A DNA stretch of 64,000 bases from an uncultured Lachnospiraceae bacterium (lineage in GTDB: Bacteria > Bacillota > Clostridia > Lachnospirales > Lachnospiraceae). Positions 24,625-32,544 of the stretch are shown in pieces. The stretch is taken from contig CAJUJL010000004.1 in the NCBI GenBank assembly GCA_910586725.1, positions 1 to 64,000 on the forward strand. The letters are read 5' to 3'. The notes under the pieces are model-generated. The model was given only the letters and a program-made list of their open reading frames with translations. It was not told the origin of the DNA and did no database searches. Every line of letters starts with the position of its first letter. The stretch's first letter is position 1. The position numbers and the translations under genes are program-made.

Positions 24625-25557
24625 ATGAATCAATTCCGATATGATTACGCTGTCATAGGCGGTGATCTGCGCCAGGTCTATCTGGCGAATGAGCTGGAAA
24701 AAACAGGCCGTCCGGTCTGTCATTTCGCCCTCTGCCAGCCTGTGAAACAATTTTTTCCGGAAAATCATTCCCATCCTTTTACCACGTTAGAAGCAGCGGT
24801 AACGAATGCCAGACGCATTGTCTGTCCCATACCGCTAAGCAAAGACCAGGATTCCCTGAACCAAAGCGGCGTCAAAAAAAATATCCATTTCAAACAGCTG
24901 CTTTCTCTTCTTGCTCCCGGACAGCTTTTTTTTGCCGGATGCATTCCGGATGATTTCAGCAAAGAAGCGTGCAAAAAAAGCATTCTTGTATATGATTTGA
25001 TGAAGGATCCCATATTATCGTATTTTAATACAATCGCAACTGCGGAAGGCGTGATTTGCGAAGCGATCCGGTTAAGTCCCGTCAATCTGCATAAAAGCCG
25101 CTGCGCCGTATTGGGTTATGGAAAATGCGGCCGCACCCTGACAGATGATTTAAAAAGCATGCGCTGCTATGTAACGGTTGTTTCCGCTTTTGAAGAAGAG
25201 CTGGCTCAGGCAGTTCCCTCCGCAGATGAAGTGTTAGATTTTTCATCTTTTTCCAACCGGATCGGGCAATACGATTTTATTTTCAATACCGTTCCGGCCC
25301 TGGTTCTGACAAAAGAAGCCCTGCTCTGCGCCAATCCTGTGACAAGAATACTAGATATTGCCTCATTTCCCGGAGGCGTCGATTTTGACGCCGCAAAAGA
25401 GCTGAATATTTCGGCCGTTTCCTGCCCGGGACTTCCCGGCAAATATGCGCCGCTTTCTTCCGCGCGCGCCATCTTACAATCCATCAGAAGTTTTGAAACG
25501 CCCTATAGCGGTCATACCAGCCACAAAGAAAGGAGTTCACCCAAATTATGTCTTTAA
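24625..25557 (+). CDS. dpaA: dipicolinate synthase subunit A
   Basis: 310 aa. DpaA is an NAD(P)-dependent dehydrogenase-like subunit that, with DpaB, turns 4-hydroxy-tetrahydrodipicolinate into dipicolinic acid in the mother cell; the product fills the spore core. Visible are an N-terminal nucleotide-binding-like strand (Ala-Val-Ile-Gly-Gly-Asp) and a Rossmann motif near the middle (Val-Leu-Gly-Tyr-Gly-Lys-Cys-Gly-Arg). The C-terminal region carries Asp-Ile-Ala-Ser-Phe-Pro-Gly-Gly-Val-Asp-Phe and Cys-Pro-Gly-Leu-Pro-Gly-Lys, typical of the family. The ATG follows CAGGAG. It overlaps dpaB by 10 nt. Confidence 0.94.
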   Translation: MNQFRYDYAVIGGDLRQVYLANELEKTGRPVCHFALCQPVKQFFPENHSHPFTTLEAAVTNARRIVCPIPLSKDQDSLNQSGVKKNIHFKQLLSLLAPGQLFFAGCIPDDFSKEACKKSILVYDLMKDPILSYFNTIATAEGVICEAIRLSPVNLHKSRCAVLGYGKCGRTLTDDLKSMRCYVTVVSAFEEELAQAVPSADEVLDFSSFSNRIGQYDFIFNTVPALVLTKEALLCANPVTRILDIASFPGGVDFDAAKELNISAVSCPGLPGKYAPLSSARAILQSIRSFETPYSGHTSHKERSSPKLCL

Positions 25558-26126
25558 AAGATAAGCACATCGGAGTCGCTTTTACCGGCTCATTTTGCAC
25601 GTATGAAAAAGTTTTCGAAGGACTTGCCAGACTAACCGAAGAAGGGGCAATTGTCCATACTATTTTTTCCAATGCCTCCCAGACCTTAGACAGCCGTTTT
25701 GGAAATGCCGAAGATTTTGTCCGGAAAGCAGAAGAAATTACGGGAATCAAACCAATACTGACGATTCCGGAGGCTGAGCCAATCGGACCGAAAAGTTTTC
25801 TTGACATCCTCGTTTTGTTTCCCTGTACGGGCAACACAATTGCAAAACTTGCCAACGGCATTACCGATTCTCCCGTTCTGATGGCGGCAAAAGCCCATTT
25901 GCGCAACAACAAGCCTCTTTTGATCTCCATTTCCACCAACGACGCGCTGGGAATGAACATGAAGAATATCGGGCTTTTGCTCAATGCCAAACATATTTAC
26001 TTCGTTCCATTTGGCCAGGATAATCCGGAAAAAAAGCCCAATTCCATGATCGCACATACAGAGCTTTTGACGCCATCCATTGAAGCGGCTTTATCGGGCA
26101 GACAAATCCAGCCGATTATCCGCTGA
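25548..26126 (+). CDS. dpaB: dipicolinate synthase subunit B
   Basis: 192 aa flavoprotein-fold subunit. It starts with the family's Gly-Val-Ala-Phe-Thr-Gly-Ser-Phe-Cys-Thr motif and carries Phe-Pro-Cys-Thr-Gly-Asn-Thr and a Pro-Leu-Leu-Ile-Ser-Ile-Ser-Thr-Asn strand. It acts with DpaA. AAAGGAG precedes the ATG inside the dpaA gene, so the two are co-translated. asnB follows after 28 nt with no terminator between them. Confidence 0.95.
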   Translation: MSLKDKHIGVAFTGSFCTYEKVFEGLARLTEEGAIVHTIFSNASQTLDSRFGNAEDFVRKAEEITGIKPILTIPEAEPIGPKSFLDILVLFPCTGNTIAKLANGITDSPVLMAAKAHLRNNKPLLISISTNDALGMNMKNIGLLLNAKHIYFVPFGQDNPEKKPNSMIAHTELLTPSIEAALSGRQIQPIIR

Positions 26127-26154
26127 ATAAAATATATTGAAGGGAGAAAAAAAT

Positions 26155-28005
26155 ATGTGCGGAATTGCCGGTTTTTTTAATCCGAATATGGACTATACAA
26201 AGGAAAAAGGCAGATGGATCCCTATTTTAAACCATATGAACCAGGTGCAAAAACACAGGGGCCCGGACGGAAGCGGCGTCTACTTAAGCCCCTGCTGCGG
26301 CTTCGCCCACGTAAGGCTTAAAATCATTGATTTATATACCGGCGAACAGCCTATGACAAAGCGAATGGGCGACTCGGAATGCTCCATCGTCTTTAACGGT
26401 GAAATTTACAATATGAAAGAATTGAAAGAAGAACTGACAGAAGAAGGCGCTGTTTTTAAAACTGCCAGCGATACGGAAGTCATCCTTGAAGGATACATGA
26501 TGCACGGCACAGAATTTATTAAAAAATTAAACGGTATTTTCGCCGTTGCGCTTTGGGACGCTTCCCTTTCCAAACTGCTTTTGTTCCGTGACCGGTTAGG
26601 CGTAAAACCACTGTTTTACACAAAATACAACGATACGTTTCTGTTTGCTTCAGAAATCAAAGGCCTGTTTGCCTATCCCGGCGTAAAACCTGTTTTAGAC
26701 CGCAGCGGCCTCTGTGAAGTTTTTGCCCTGGGGCCTGCGAAAACATATGGAAAAGGGGTATTTAAAGATATATTTGAAGTTCTTCCGGGCCACTTGATTA
26801 CCATGGACCGGTTTTCCTGCCAAGATGAAGCATACTGGAGCTTAAAGAGCCGTCCCCATGAAGATTCTATGGAAGAAACAATTGAAAAAACCGCCTGGCT
26901 TTTGGAAGATTCCGTAAAAAAACAGATGCTTTCCGACATCCCGATTAGCGCCTTTTTATCCGGCGGCATCGACAGCAGCCTGGTCACTGCAATTTGTGCA
27001 AAAGAATTAAAAAAGCAGGGCAAAAAACTGCGCACCTATTCGTTTGATTTTACGGATAACCAAAAATACTTTCAGTCCAACGCATTTCAGCCGAGCCAGG
27101 ACCGGCCGTTTGCGGAACAAATGGTTTCTCACTGCGGCACGGACCATCGTTTTCTGGAATGCGGCAATGCAGAACAGCTAAAATGTCTTTATCAGGCGGT
27201 TGACGCAAGGGATCTTCCCTGCATGGCGGACGTAGAATCTTCTATGCTGTATTTTTGTTCCAAGGTAGTCAGACACAACAAAGTAACCTTGACCGGAGAA
27301 TGCGCCGATGAAATCTTTGGCGGCTATCCCTGGTTCCACAGCAAAACTGCGTTTGAAACAGACGCTTTTCCATGGTCTTTTGATATGGCCCCAAGGCAGG
27401 CGCTTTTGGATCCGGCCCTGATTGAAGATCTGCATATGGAAGAATACGCCCATGCGGCATATGAAAAAACCATACACGAAACGCCGCTGCTGCAAGAAGA
27501 CACTCCAAAAGAAAAACGCCGCAGGGAAATTGCTTACTTAAACCTCCGGTGGTTTATGGTTACTCTCTTAGACCGTATGGACCGTACCAGCATGTACAAC
27601 GGATTAGAGGCAAGGGTGCCCTTTGCCGATCACCGCATTGTCGAATACGTTTTTAACGTTCCCTGGCAGATGAAATGCCCGGACGGCATCGTAAAAGGCC
27701 TTCTGCGCCACGCCGGATCCAATCTGCTTCCAAAAGAAATCCTCTGGCGCAAAAAGAGCCCCTACCCAAAGACATACGATCCTTCTTACGAAAAACTTTT
27801 GGCGCAGCAGCTTAGGGAGACGCTTGCTTCTCCTTCTTCTCCCATCCGCACGTTTCTGGACGCTAAGAAAGTAAAAGCTTTTTTAAACAGCCCTTCCGAT
27901 TACGGCAAACCCTGGTACGGGCAGCTCATGGCCGGCCCGCAGATGATTGCCTATATGCTGCAGGTAAATTACTGGCTGAAAAAATACCATGTGCAAATTA
28001 TCTAA
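26155..28005 (+). CDS. asnB: asparagine synthase (glutamine-hydrolysing)
   Basis: 616-617 aa starting at the ATG that leaves Cys2 as the N-terminal nucleophile (Met-Cys-Gly-Ile-Ala-Gly-Phe); an ATG 18 nt upstream would bury it. An N-terminal class II glutaminase domain (Arg-Gly-Pro-Asp-Gly, Asn-Gly-Glu-Ile-Tyr-Asn) is followed by the ATP-pyrophosphatase synthetase domain with Ser-Gly-Gly-Ile-Asp-Ser-Ser. It is the third gene behind the sigma-K-type promoter, so I infer a sporulation role; Bacillus subtilis has a sporulation-linked homologue (AsnO). Whether it makes free asparagine or amidates another substrate cannot be told. Confidence 0.92.
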   Translation: MCGIAGFFNPNMDYTKEKGRWIPILNHMNQVQKHRGPDGSGVYLSPCCGFAHVRLKIIDLYTGEQPMTKRMGDSECSIVFNGEIYNMKELKEELTEEGAVFKTASDTEVILEGYMMHGTEFIKKLNGIFAVALWDASLSKLLLFRDRLGVKPLFYTKYNDTFLFASEIKGLFAYPGVKPVLDRSGLCEVFALGPAKTYGKGVFKDIFEVLPGHLITMDRFSCQDEAYWSLKSRPHEDSMEETIEKTAWLLEDSVKKQMLSDIPISAFLSGGIDSSLVTAICAKELKKQGKKLRTYSFDFTDNQKYFQSNAFQPSQDRPFAEQMVSHCGTDHRFLECGNAEQLKCLYQAVDARDLPCMADVESSMLYFCSKVVRHNKVTLTGECADEIFGGYPWFHSKTAFETDAFPWSFDMAPRQALLDPALIEDLHMEEYAHAAYEKTIHETPLLQEDTPKEKRRREIAYLNLRWFMVTLLDRMDRTSMYNGLEARVPFADHRIVEYVFNVPWQMKCPDGIVKGLLRHAGSNLLPKEILWRKKSPYPKTYDPSYEKLLAQQLRETLASPSSPIRTFLDAKKVKAFLNSPSDYGKPWYGQLMAGPQMIAYMLQVNYWLKKYHVQII

Positions 28006-28009
28006 ACAA

Positions 28010-28049
28010 ATGGCGGAGGAAAAACGGCAATGCCGCTTTTCTCCGCCAT
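28010..28049. terminator. hairpin between convergent asnB and hisIE
   Basis: ATGGCGGAG pairs with CTCCGCCAT, with an inner CGGCA/TGCCG stem, giving a long, nearly continuous hairpin. It fills the 47-nt gap between the asnB stop and the hisIE stop and is symmetric, with A-rich and U-rich inner arms, so it probably serves both directions. There is no long U run. Confidence 0.6.
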
Positions 28050-28052
28050 CTG

Positions 28053-29333
28053 CTAACGCTGTGAGAGTTCCTGCGTAATATCTTCCCAGGTAACGCCTTT
28101 TTCCGCCATCAAAACCATCAAGTGATACAGATAATCCGAAATCTCGTATTTGATTTCTTCCGGATTCGGATTCTTGGCCGCAATGATGATTTCGGTGTTT
28201 TCCTCTCCCACTTTCTTTAATATTTTATCGATTCCCTTTTCAAATAAATAATTGGTATAGGATCCCTCTTTCGGATGTTCCTTTCGATTTTTAATCACTC
28301 CGTAAACCTCTTCAAATACACGAAGGGGATTTTTTTCTATGTACTCTTTTTTGACGATCGGATTATAAAAACAGGAATGCCTTCCGGTGTGACAGGCAGC
28401 TCCAATCTGTGAAACTTTAGCCAGAATCGTATCGTAATCGCAATCCGCCGTCAGCGATTTCACATACTGGATATGACCGGAAGTTTCCCCCTTCATCCAA
28501 AGTTCCTGCCGGCTTCTGCTATAATACGTCATTTTGCCGGACCGAATCGTGGCAAGGAATGCTTCTTCATTCATATACGCTAACATCAGCGCCTCGTCCG
28601 TTCGGTAATCCTGTACAATAACAGGAACCATGCCGTCAGAATTCAGCTTTAGGTCCTTCCACTCCAATGAAGAGGTAAAATTCACCATTTGAATGCCGCG
28701 ATCAAACAGCTTCGTTTTCAACAACATAATTTCCTGCGCCGATTCGGTTACAAATTGTCCGGTGATTCCACGCACGCAGCCGCGTTTTAAAATTTCTGAA
28801 AATTGATCCATATCATAACGATCCACCACAACAATAGAAGGAATGGAGGTAATGTTTTCAACCGCATCCATCATCTTATGGTCAAGGACCAGCATTCCGT
28901 TAAAATACTCTTCCACCGCTTCTTTATTTTTGAAGATAAAGTTGACATTTTTAACGGAAACTAAAATACGCTCTTTCCCAAATCTTCCGCTCGCCTCTTT
29001 CGCAAGCTCCAGGGTTCCCTGCTTGGATCCGTTTAAGATTACCTGCGTGCACCCGGCATAAAAGAACTTTTTAATATCTTCAAAACGCCGGATATTTCCT
29101 CCGGCACAAACCTTGATTTCAAGTTTGTGATTCAAATCCCTGATCATCTGAAGATTTTTCTCATGCTCGTCATCGTTGTCCGACAAATCAAAAATAAATA
29201 TTCGATCGATCCCACAATCATTATACATACCCACGTTTTCAAACACATCTTCAGCTAAAGTAAAATCTTTGGGACCTTTTACCGCTTTTCCGTTTTTTAA
29301 ATAAATTGTTGCTGCAATACTTTTCAATTCCAT
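28053..29333 (-). CDS. hisIE: degenerate HisF-like domain fused to HisI-HisE
   Basis: 426 aa. Residues 225-325 are PRA-cyclohydrolase HisI (Ala-Cys-His-Thr-Gly-Arg, Ser-Cys-Phe-Tyr, and the Asp-Cys-Asp metal site) and 330-426 are PRA-pyrophosphatase HisE (Gly-Glu-Glu-Asn-Thr-Glu). Together they catalyse the second and third steps of histidine synthesis. Residues 1-215 look like a HisA/HisF TIM barrel (Lys-Asn-Gly-Lys-Ala-Val-Lys-Gly; Ala-Gly-Gly-Asn-Ile-Arg). By eye alignment the two HisF catalytic aspartates are replaced: the first by Tyr (Thr-Ile-Tyr-Leu-Lys) and the second by Lys (Val-Ser-Val-Lys-Asn). The barrel is probably non-catalytic and structural or regulatory. It is the last gene of the his operon, 1 nt after hisB. 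Confidence 0.9.
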   Translation of the reverse strand: MELKSIAATIYLKNGKAVKGPKDFTLAEDVFENVGMYNDCGIDRIFIFDLSDNDDEHEKNLQMIRDLNHKLEIKVCAGGNIRRFEDIKKFFYAGCTQVILNGSKQGTLELAKEASGRFGKERILVSVKNVNFIFKNKEAVEEYFNGMLVLDHKMMDAVENITSIPSIVVVDRYDMDQFSEILKRGCVRGITGQFVTESAQEIMLLKTKLFDRGIQMVNFTSSLEWKDLKLNSDGMVPVIVQDYRTDEALMLAYMNEEAFLATIRSGKMTYYSRSRQELWMKGETSGHIQYVKSLTADCDYDTILAKVSQIGAACHTGRHSCFYNPIVKKEYIEKNPLRVFEEVYGVIKNRKEHPKEGSYTNYLFEKGIDKILKKVGEENTEIIIAAKNPNPEEIKYEISDYLYHLMVLMAEKGVTWEDITQELSQR

Positions 29334-29334
29334 T

Positions 29335-29922
29335 TTATAAACTTCCTTTTGTCGATAAAATTCCGGTAATGCGCGTATCTATTCCGGTTGCTTCGTCTAA
29401 AGCTCTTGCAAAAGCTTTAAACATCCCTTCTATTATATGATGATTATTGGAACCTGACAATACCTTAATGTGAAGATTCATTTTTGCTTTATACGAAATT
29501 GCATAAAAAAACTCTCTCACCATTTCCGTTTCCATATATCCGACCCGCTCCGCCGTAAACTGTGCGTCAAAAGCAAGGTAAGGCCTCCCGGATAAATCTA
29601 TGGCGCAAAGTATCAACGTCTCGTCCATAGGCAGAATACAGCTTCCAAACCGCCGGATTCCCTTTTTATCTCCCAATGCCTTTTTGATCGCGCTTCCCAG
29701 CACGATTCCGGTATCTTCAATCGTATGGTGTCCGTCTACCGCCAGATCTCCCACTGCTTTTACATTCAAATCAAAAAAACCATGTTTGGCAAACCCTTCC
29801 AGCATATGATCCAAAAATCCGATGCCCGTATCAATCTCTGCCGCGCCGTTTCCGTCTAAATTGAATTTTAATGCTATATCCGTCTCTTTTGTCGATCTGT
29901 TTATATTGGCTTCTCTGGACAT
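29335..29922 (-). CDS. hisB: imidazoleglycerol-phosphate dehydratase
   Basis: 195 aa, standard for the monofunctional enzyme (no phosphatase domain). The ATG at 29922 follows AAAAGGAG; an in-frame upstream codon lies inside hisD. Metal-binding motifs are visible: Gly-Phe-Leu-Asp-His-Met, Asp-Gly-His-His-Thr-Ile-Glu-Asp, and Ser-Asn-Asn-His-His-Ile-Ile-Glu. It performs the sixth step of histidine synthesis. It begins 4 nt after hisD ends. Confidence 0.96.
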   Translation of the reverse strand: MSREANINRSTKETDIALKFNLDGNGAAEIDTGIGFLDHMLEGFAKHGFFDLNVKAVGDLAVDGHHTIEDTGIVLGSAIKKALGDKKGIRRFGSCILPMDETLILCAIDLSGRPYLAFDAQFTAERVGYMETEMVREFFYAISYKAKMNLHIKVLSGSNNHHIIEGMFKAFARALDEATGIDTRITGILSTKGSL

Positions 29923-29926
29923 TTTT

Positions 29927-31222
29927 TTACTCCTTTTCAAATCTAACCCGAATGGAATTTGCATGGGCCGTTAATTGTTCGCACTCCGCAAATTGCACGA
30001 TTTCCTGGCATACCGGCTGTAGCGCCTCTTTTGAATATGAAATAATGCTGGATTTCTTGATAAAATCATCCACCCCAAGCGGTGAAAAAAATCTGGCCGT
30101 TCCATTGGTCGGAAGCACATGATTGGGGCCGGCAAAGTAATCGCCTAACGGCTCCGAACTGTATTCCCCGATAAAAATAGCTCCCGCGTTGCGAATTTTC
30201 GTCATTATCTCAAACGCGTTCTGCGTAACAATTTCCAAATGTTCCGACGCAATGTCATTGACGGCTTCTATGGCCTCGTCCATAGTTTCGGCTACCAGAA
30301 TATACCCATAATTTTCCAGAGACTTTAAGATAATGTCTTTTCTGGATAAAACGGACGTAAATTTTTCGATTTCTGCGGATACCGTCTCGGCCAGCTTATC
30401 GCTTGTCGTAATTAAAATAGCGGACGCCATTTCATCGTGTTCCGCCTGTGACAGCAAATCCGCCGCGACAAACTTCGGATTAGCGGTTTCATCGGCAAGC
30501 ACAAGTATTTCGCTTGGGCCGGCAATCGAATCGATGCTGACATAACCGAAAACGGCCTTTTTGGCAAGCGCAACATAAATATTGCCAGGCCCTACGATTT
30601 TATCTGTTTTGGGTATGCTTTCCGTGCCAAACGCCATCGCCGCAATCGCCTGTGCGCCGCCGACTTTATAAATTTCATCCACGCCGGCCTCCCTGGCCGC
30701 AACTAATGTGGATGCGGGAACGATTCCGTCCGCATCCGGAGGCGTCGTCATAATAACGCGGTCTACCCCGGCAACCTTAGCAGGAATTACATTCATCAGC
30801 ACCGAAGACGGATAGACGGCTTTTCCGCCGGGCACATAAACGCCCGCACAGCTTAGAGGCGTCACTTTCTGTCCCAGTAATATGCCGGACTCTTCGCTGT
30901 CAAACCAACTGTACTGTTTCTGTTTTTCGTGATAAGCGAAAATATTTTTTTTGGCCCTGCGAATGACAGAGAGCAGCTTTTTATCCACCTGCTCATATGC
31001 CGATTCGATCTCCGCATCCGTTACTTTTACGTTATCCGAAGAAATATCGGCTCCGTCAAACTGCCTGGTATAGGCAAAAACAGCCTTATCGCCGCGTTCT
31101 CTGACGTCCGCAACTATTGCGTTTACACGGCCTTCATACTCCGTATAATGGCCGGGACTTCTTTTCAAAAGATCCTGTTGTATGTTTTGCTTTGTTTCGT
31201 TATTTAATTTCAGCGTTCTCAT
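29927..31222 (-). CDS. hisD: histidinol dehydrogenase
   Basis: 431 aa. Oxidises L-histidinol to histidine with two NAD+. Motifs: Val-Pro-Gly-Gly-Lys-Ala-Tyr/Val-Tyr-Pro-Ser-Ser region, Ala-Gly-Pro-Ser-Glu-Ile, the zinc-site stretch Ser-Gln-Ala-Glu-His-Asp, and the C-terminal Gly-Pro-Asn-His-Val-Leu-Pro. The start overlaps the hisG stop by 4 nt (ATGA), so translation is coupled. Length is normal. Confidence 0.97.
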   Translation of the reverse strand: MRTLKLNNETKQNIQQDLLKRSPGHYTEYEGRVNAIVADVRERGDKAVFAYTRQFDGADISSDNVKVTDAEIESAYEQVDKKLLSVIRRAKKNIFAYHEKQKQYSWFDSEESGILLGQKVTPLSCAGVYVPGGKAVYPSSVLMNVIPAKVAGVDRVIMTTPPDADGIVPASTLVAAREAGVDEIYKVGGAQAIAAMAFGTESIPKTDKIVGPGNIYVALAKKAVFGYVSIDSIAGPSEILVLADETANPKFVAADLLSQAEHDEMASAILITTSDKLAETVSAEIEKFTSVLSRKDIILKSLENYGYILVAETMDEAIEAVNDIASEHLEIVTQNAFEIMTKIRNAGAIFIGEYSSEPLGDYFAGPNHVLPTNGTARFFSPLGVDDFIKKSSIISYSKEALQPVCQEIVQFAECEQLTAHANSIRVRFEKE

Positions 31223-31875
31223 GCATCTTCCTCCGTTACGGATTTCAAATCCGTAATTAGTTTTGTGATACGTTCGTTTTCCATTTTCATGCTGACCTGA
31301 TTGACTACCATTCTGGCGGACAACGGACAGACTTCTTCCAATACCGTCAGTCCGTTCTCCCGCAGCGTCGATCCGGTTTCCACAATATCCACAATGACCT
31401 CCGCCAATCCCACAATCGGAGCCAGTTCGATGGAACCGTTTAATTTGATGATTTCCACGGTCTGATTCTTCTTATTGTAGAAATAATCTTTTGCAATTTT
31501 CGGATATTTGGTGGCAACGCGGATTAATTCATGGCGTTTGAGCAGATCTTTTGCGTATTCCGGTCCGCAGACGCACATTCTGCACTTTCCAAACCCAAGA
31601 TCCAGCACTTCATAAATGTTGCGTCCCTCTTCCAGAATCGTGTCCTTGCCGACTACGCCAATATCCGCCGCCCCATATTCCACATATGTCGGCACATCCG
31701 GCCCCTTCGCCAGAAAAAATTTAAGTTTCAGTTCCTCGTTTACAAAAATCAGCTTTCTCGTATCTTTTTCTTTCATTTCCTCACAGGTAATGCCGATTTT
31801 TTCCAATGCTGCAAGCGTCTGCTTCGCAAGTCTGCCCTTCCCGAGAGCAAATGTAATGTATCTGTTATCGCTCAT
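31219..31875 (-). CDS. hisG: ATP phosphoribosyltransferase, short form
   Basis: 218 aa, the short HisG that lacks the C-terminal regulatory domain and needs HisZ. Begins histidine synthesis. Motifs: Ala-Leu-Gly-Lys-Gly-Arg-Leu at the start, Gly-Ala-Ala-Asp-Ile-Gly-Val-Val-Gly-Lys-Asp, and the PRPP loop Asp-Ile-Val-Glu-Thr-Gly-Ser-Thr-Leu. GAGAGGAATTT precedes the ATG. In most genomes hisZ-hisG are adjacent; here about 2.1 kb of unrelated genes separates them. Confidence 0.96.
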   Translation of the reverse strand: MSDNRYITFALGKGRLAKQTLAALEKIGITCEEMKEKDTRKLIFVNEELKLKFFLAKGPDVPTYVEYGAADIGVVGKDTILEEGRNIYEVLDLGFGKCRMCVCGPEYAKDLLKRHELIRVATKYPKIAKDYFYNKKNQTVEIIKLNGSIELAPIVGLAEVIVDIVETGSTLRENGLTVLEEVCPLSARMVVNQVSMKMENERITKLITDLKSVTEEDA

Positions 31876-31918
31876 AAATTCCTCTCTTTATGCCCATATT
31901 TTTTGAACCAGGTTGTTA

Positions 31919-32539
31919 TTATTTTTCCGTTAAATTTCCAACTAATATTCCATTTTGATTTCTTTTCATTTGAATCGGAATATGAGAAAATGGAATACGC
32001 CTCCCAAAATTCAATCCAAAACGCCCTCCATTCCATTCTTCCTGCATTCTCACAAATGGTCTGCCAAGCGAACCCCTTCTGGCAGACGGCATCGTATCTG
32101 AAAAATGAAATTCCACCCTTTCACACGTCGTATACAGAACCGTTTCTGAAATTTCAAGCTCTAACATTCCTGCAAGCGCCTGTGCAAGCAAGTAACTGGC
32201 ACGAAATTTACCTTTGATTTCAACCCATTTGCGTTCCCCCACGCTTCCCTTCATTTCAATCAGATGCAATTTCCACTTTCCGTTGCTTTGCTGCTCGAAA
32301 ATCATATGATCCACTCTTTTATACATGGATTTTTCTTTATCTTTCCGGAAAAAATGTAGCTCAGTTTTTTTCATATCGGCATTCGCAATCAAAAGATTAT
32401 GTTCAGAAAGAAGGGAGACATTCAATTCACTTTTTCCGGATTCCTCATATTCTTTTAAAAGCATGTCGCATTCTTGTTCTGTAATAAAATCAGGCTGCAT
32501 CAGTTCATCTAATATAAATTTTCTTTTGTCCTTCTCCAT
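31919..32539 (-). CDS. small protein with PD-(D/E)xK nuclease-like signature
   Basis: 206 aa. I do not recognise a named family. Residues 73-125 carry a pattern like PD-(D/E)xK nucleases: Asp77 at the end of a strand, about 17 residues later Glu95-x-Lys97 (Leu-Ile-Glu-Met-Lys), then a helix with Gln120. The N-terminal 35 residues are acidic and helical; the C-terminal 60 are basic, with several Arg and an Arg-Arg-Gly turn that could bind nucleic acid. It starts 5 nt after the stop of the upstream ATPase gene and has only a weak ribosome site, so it is probably translationally coupled. I infer an effector of a two-gene ATPase-nuclease module; neither activity nor defence role is shown. Confidence 0.65.
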   Translation of the reverse strand: MEKDKRKFILDELMQPDFITEQECDMLLKEYEESGKSELNVSLLSEHNLLIANADMKKTELHFFRKDKEKSMYKRVDHMIFEQQSNGKWKLHLIEMKGSVGERKWVEIKGKFRASYLLAQALAGMLELEISETVLYTTCERVEFHFSDTMPSARRGSLGRPFVRMQEEWNGGRFGLNFGRRIPFSHIPIQMKRNQNGILVGNLTEK

Positions 32540-32544
32540 GCCGT

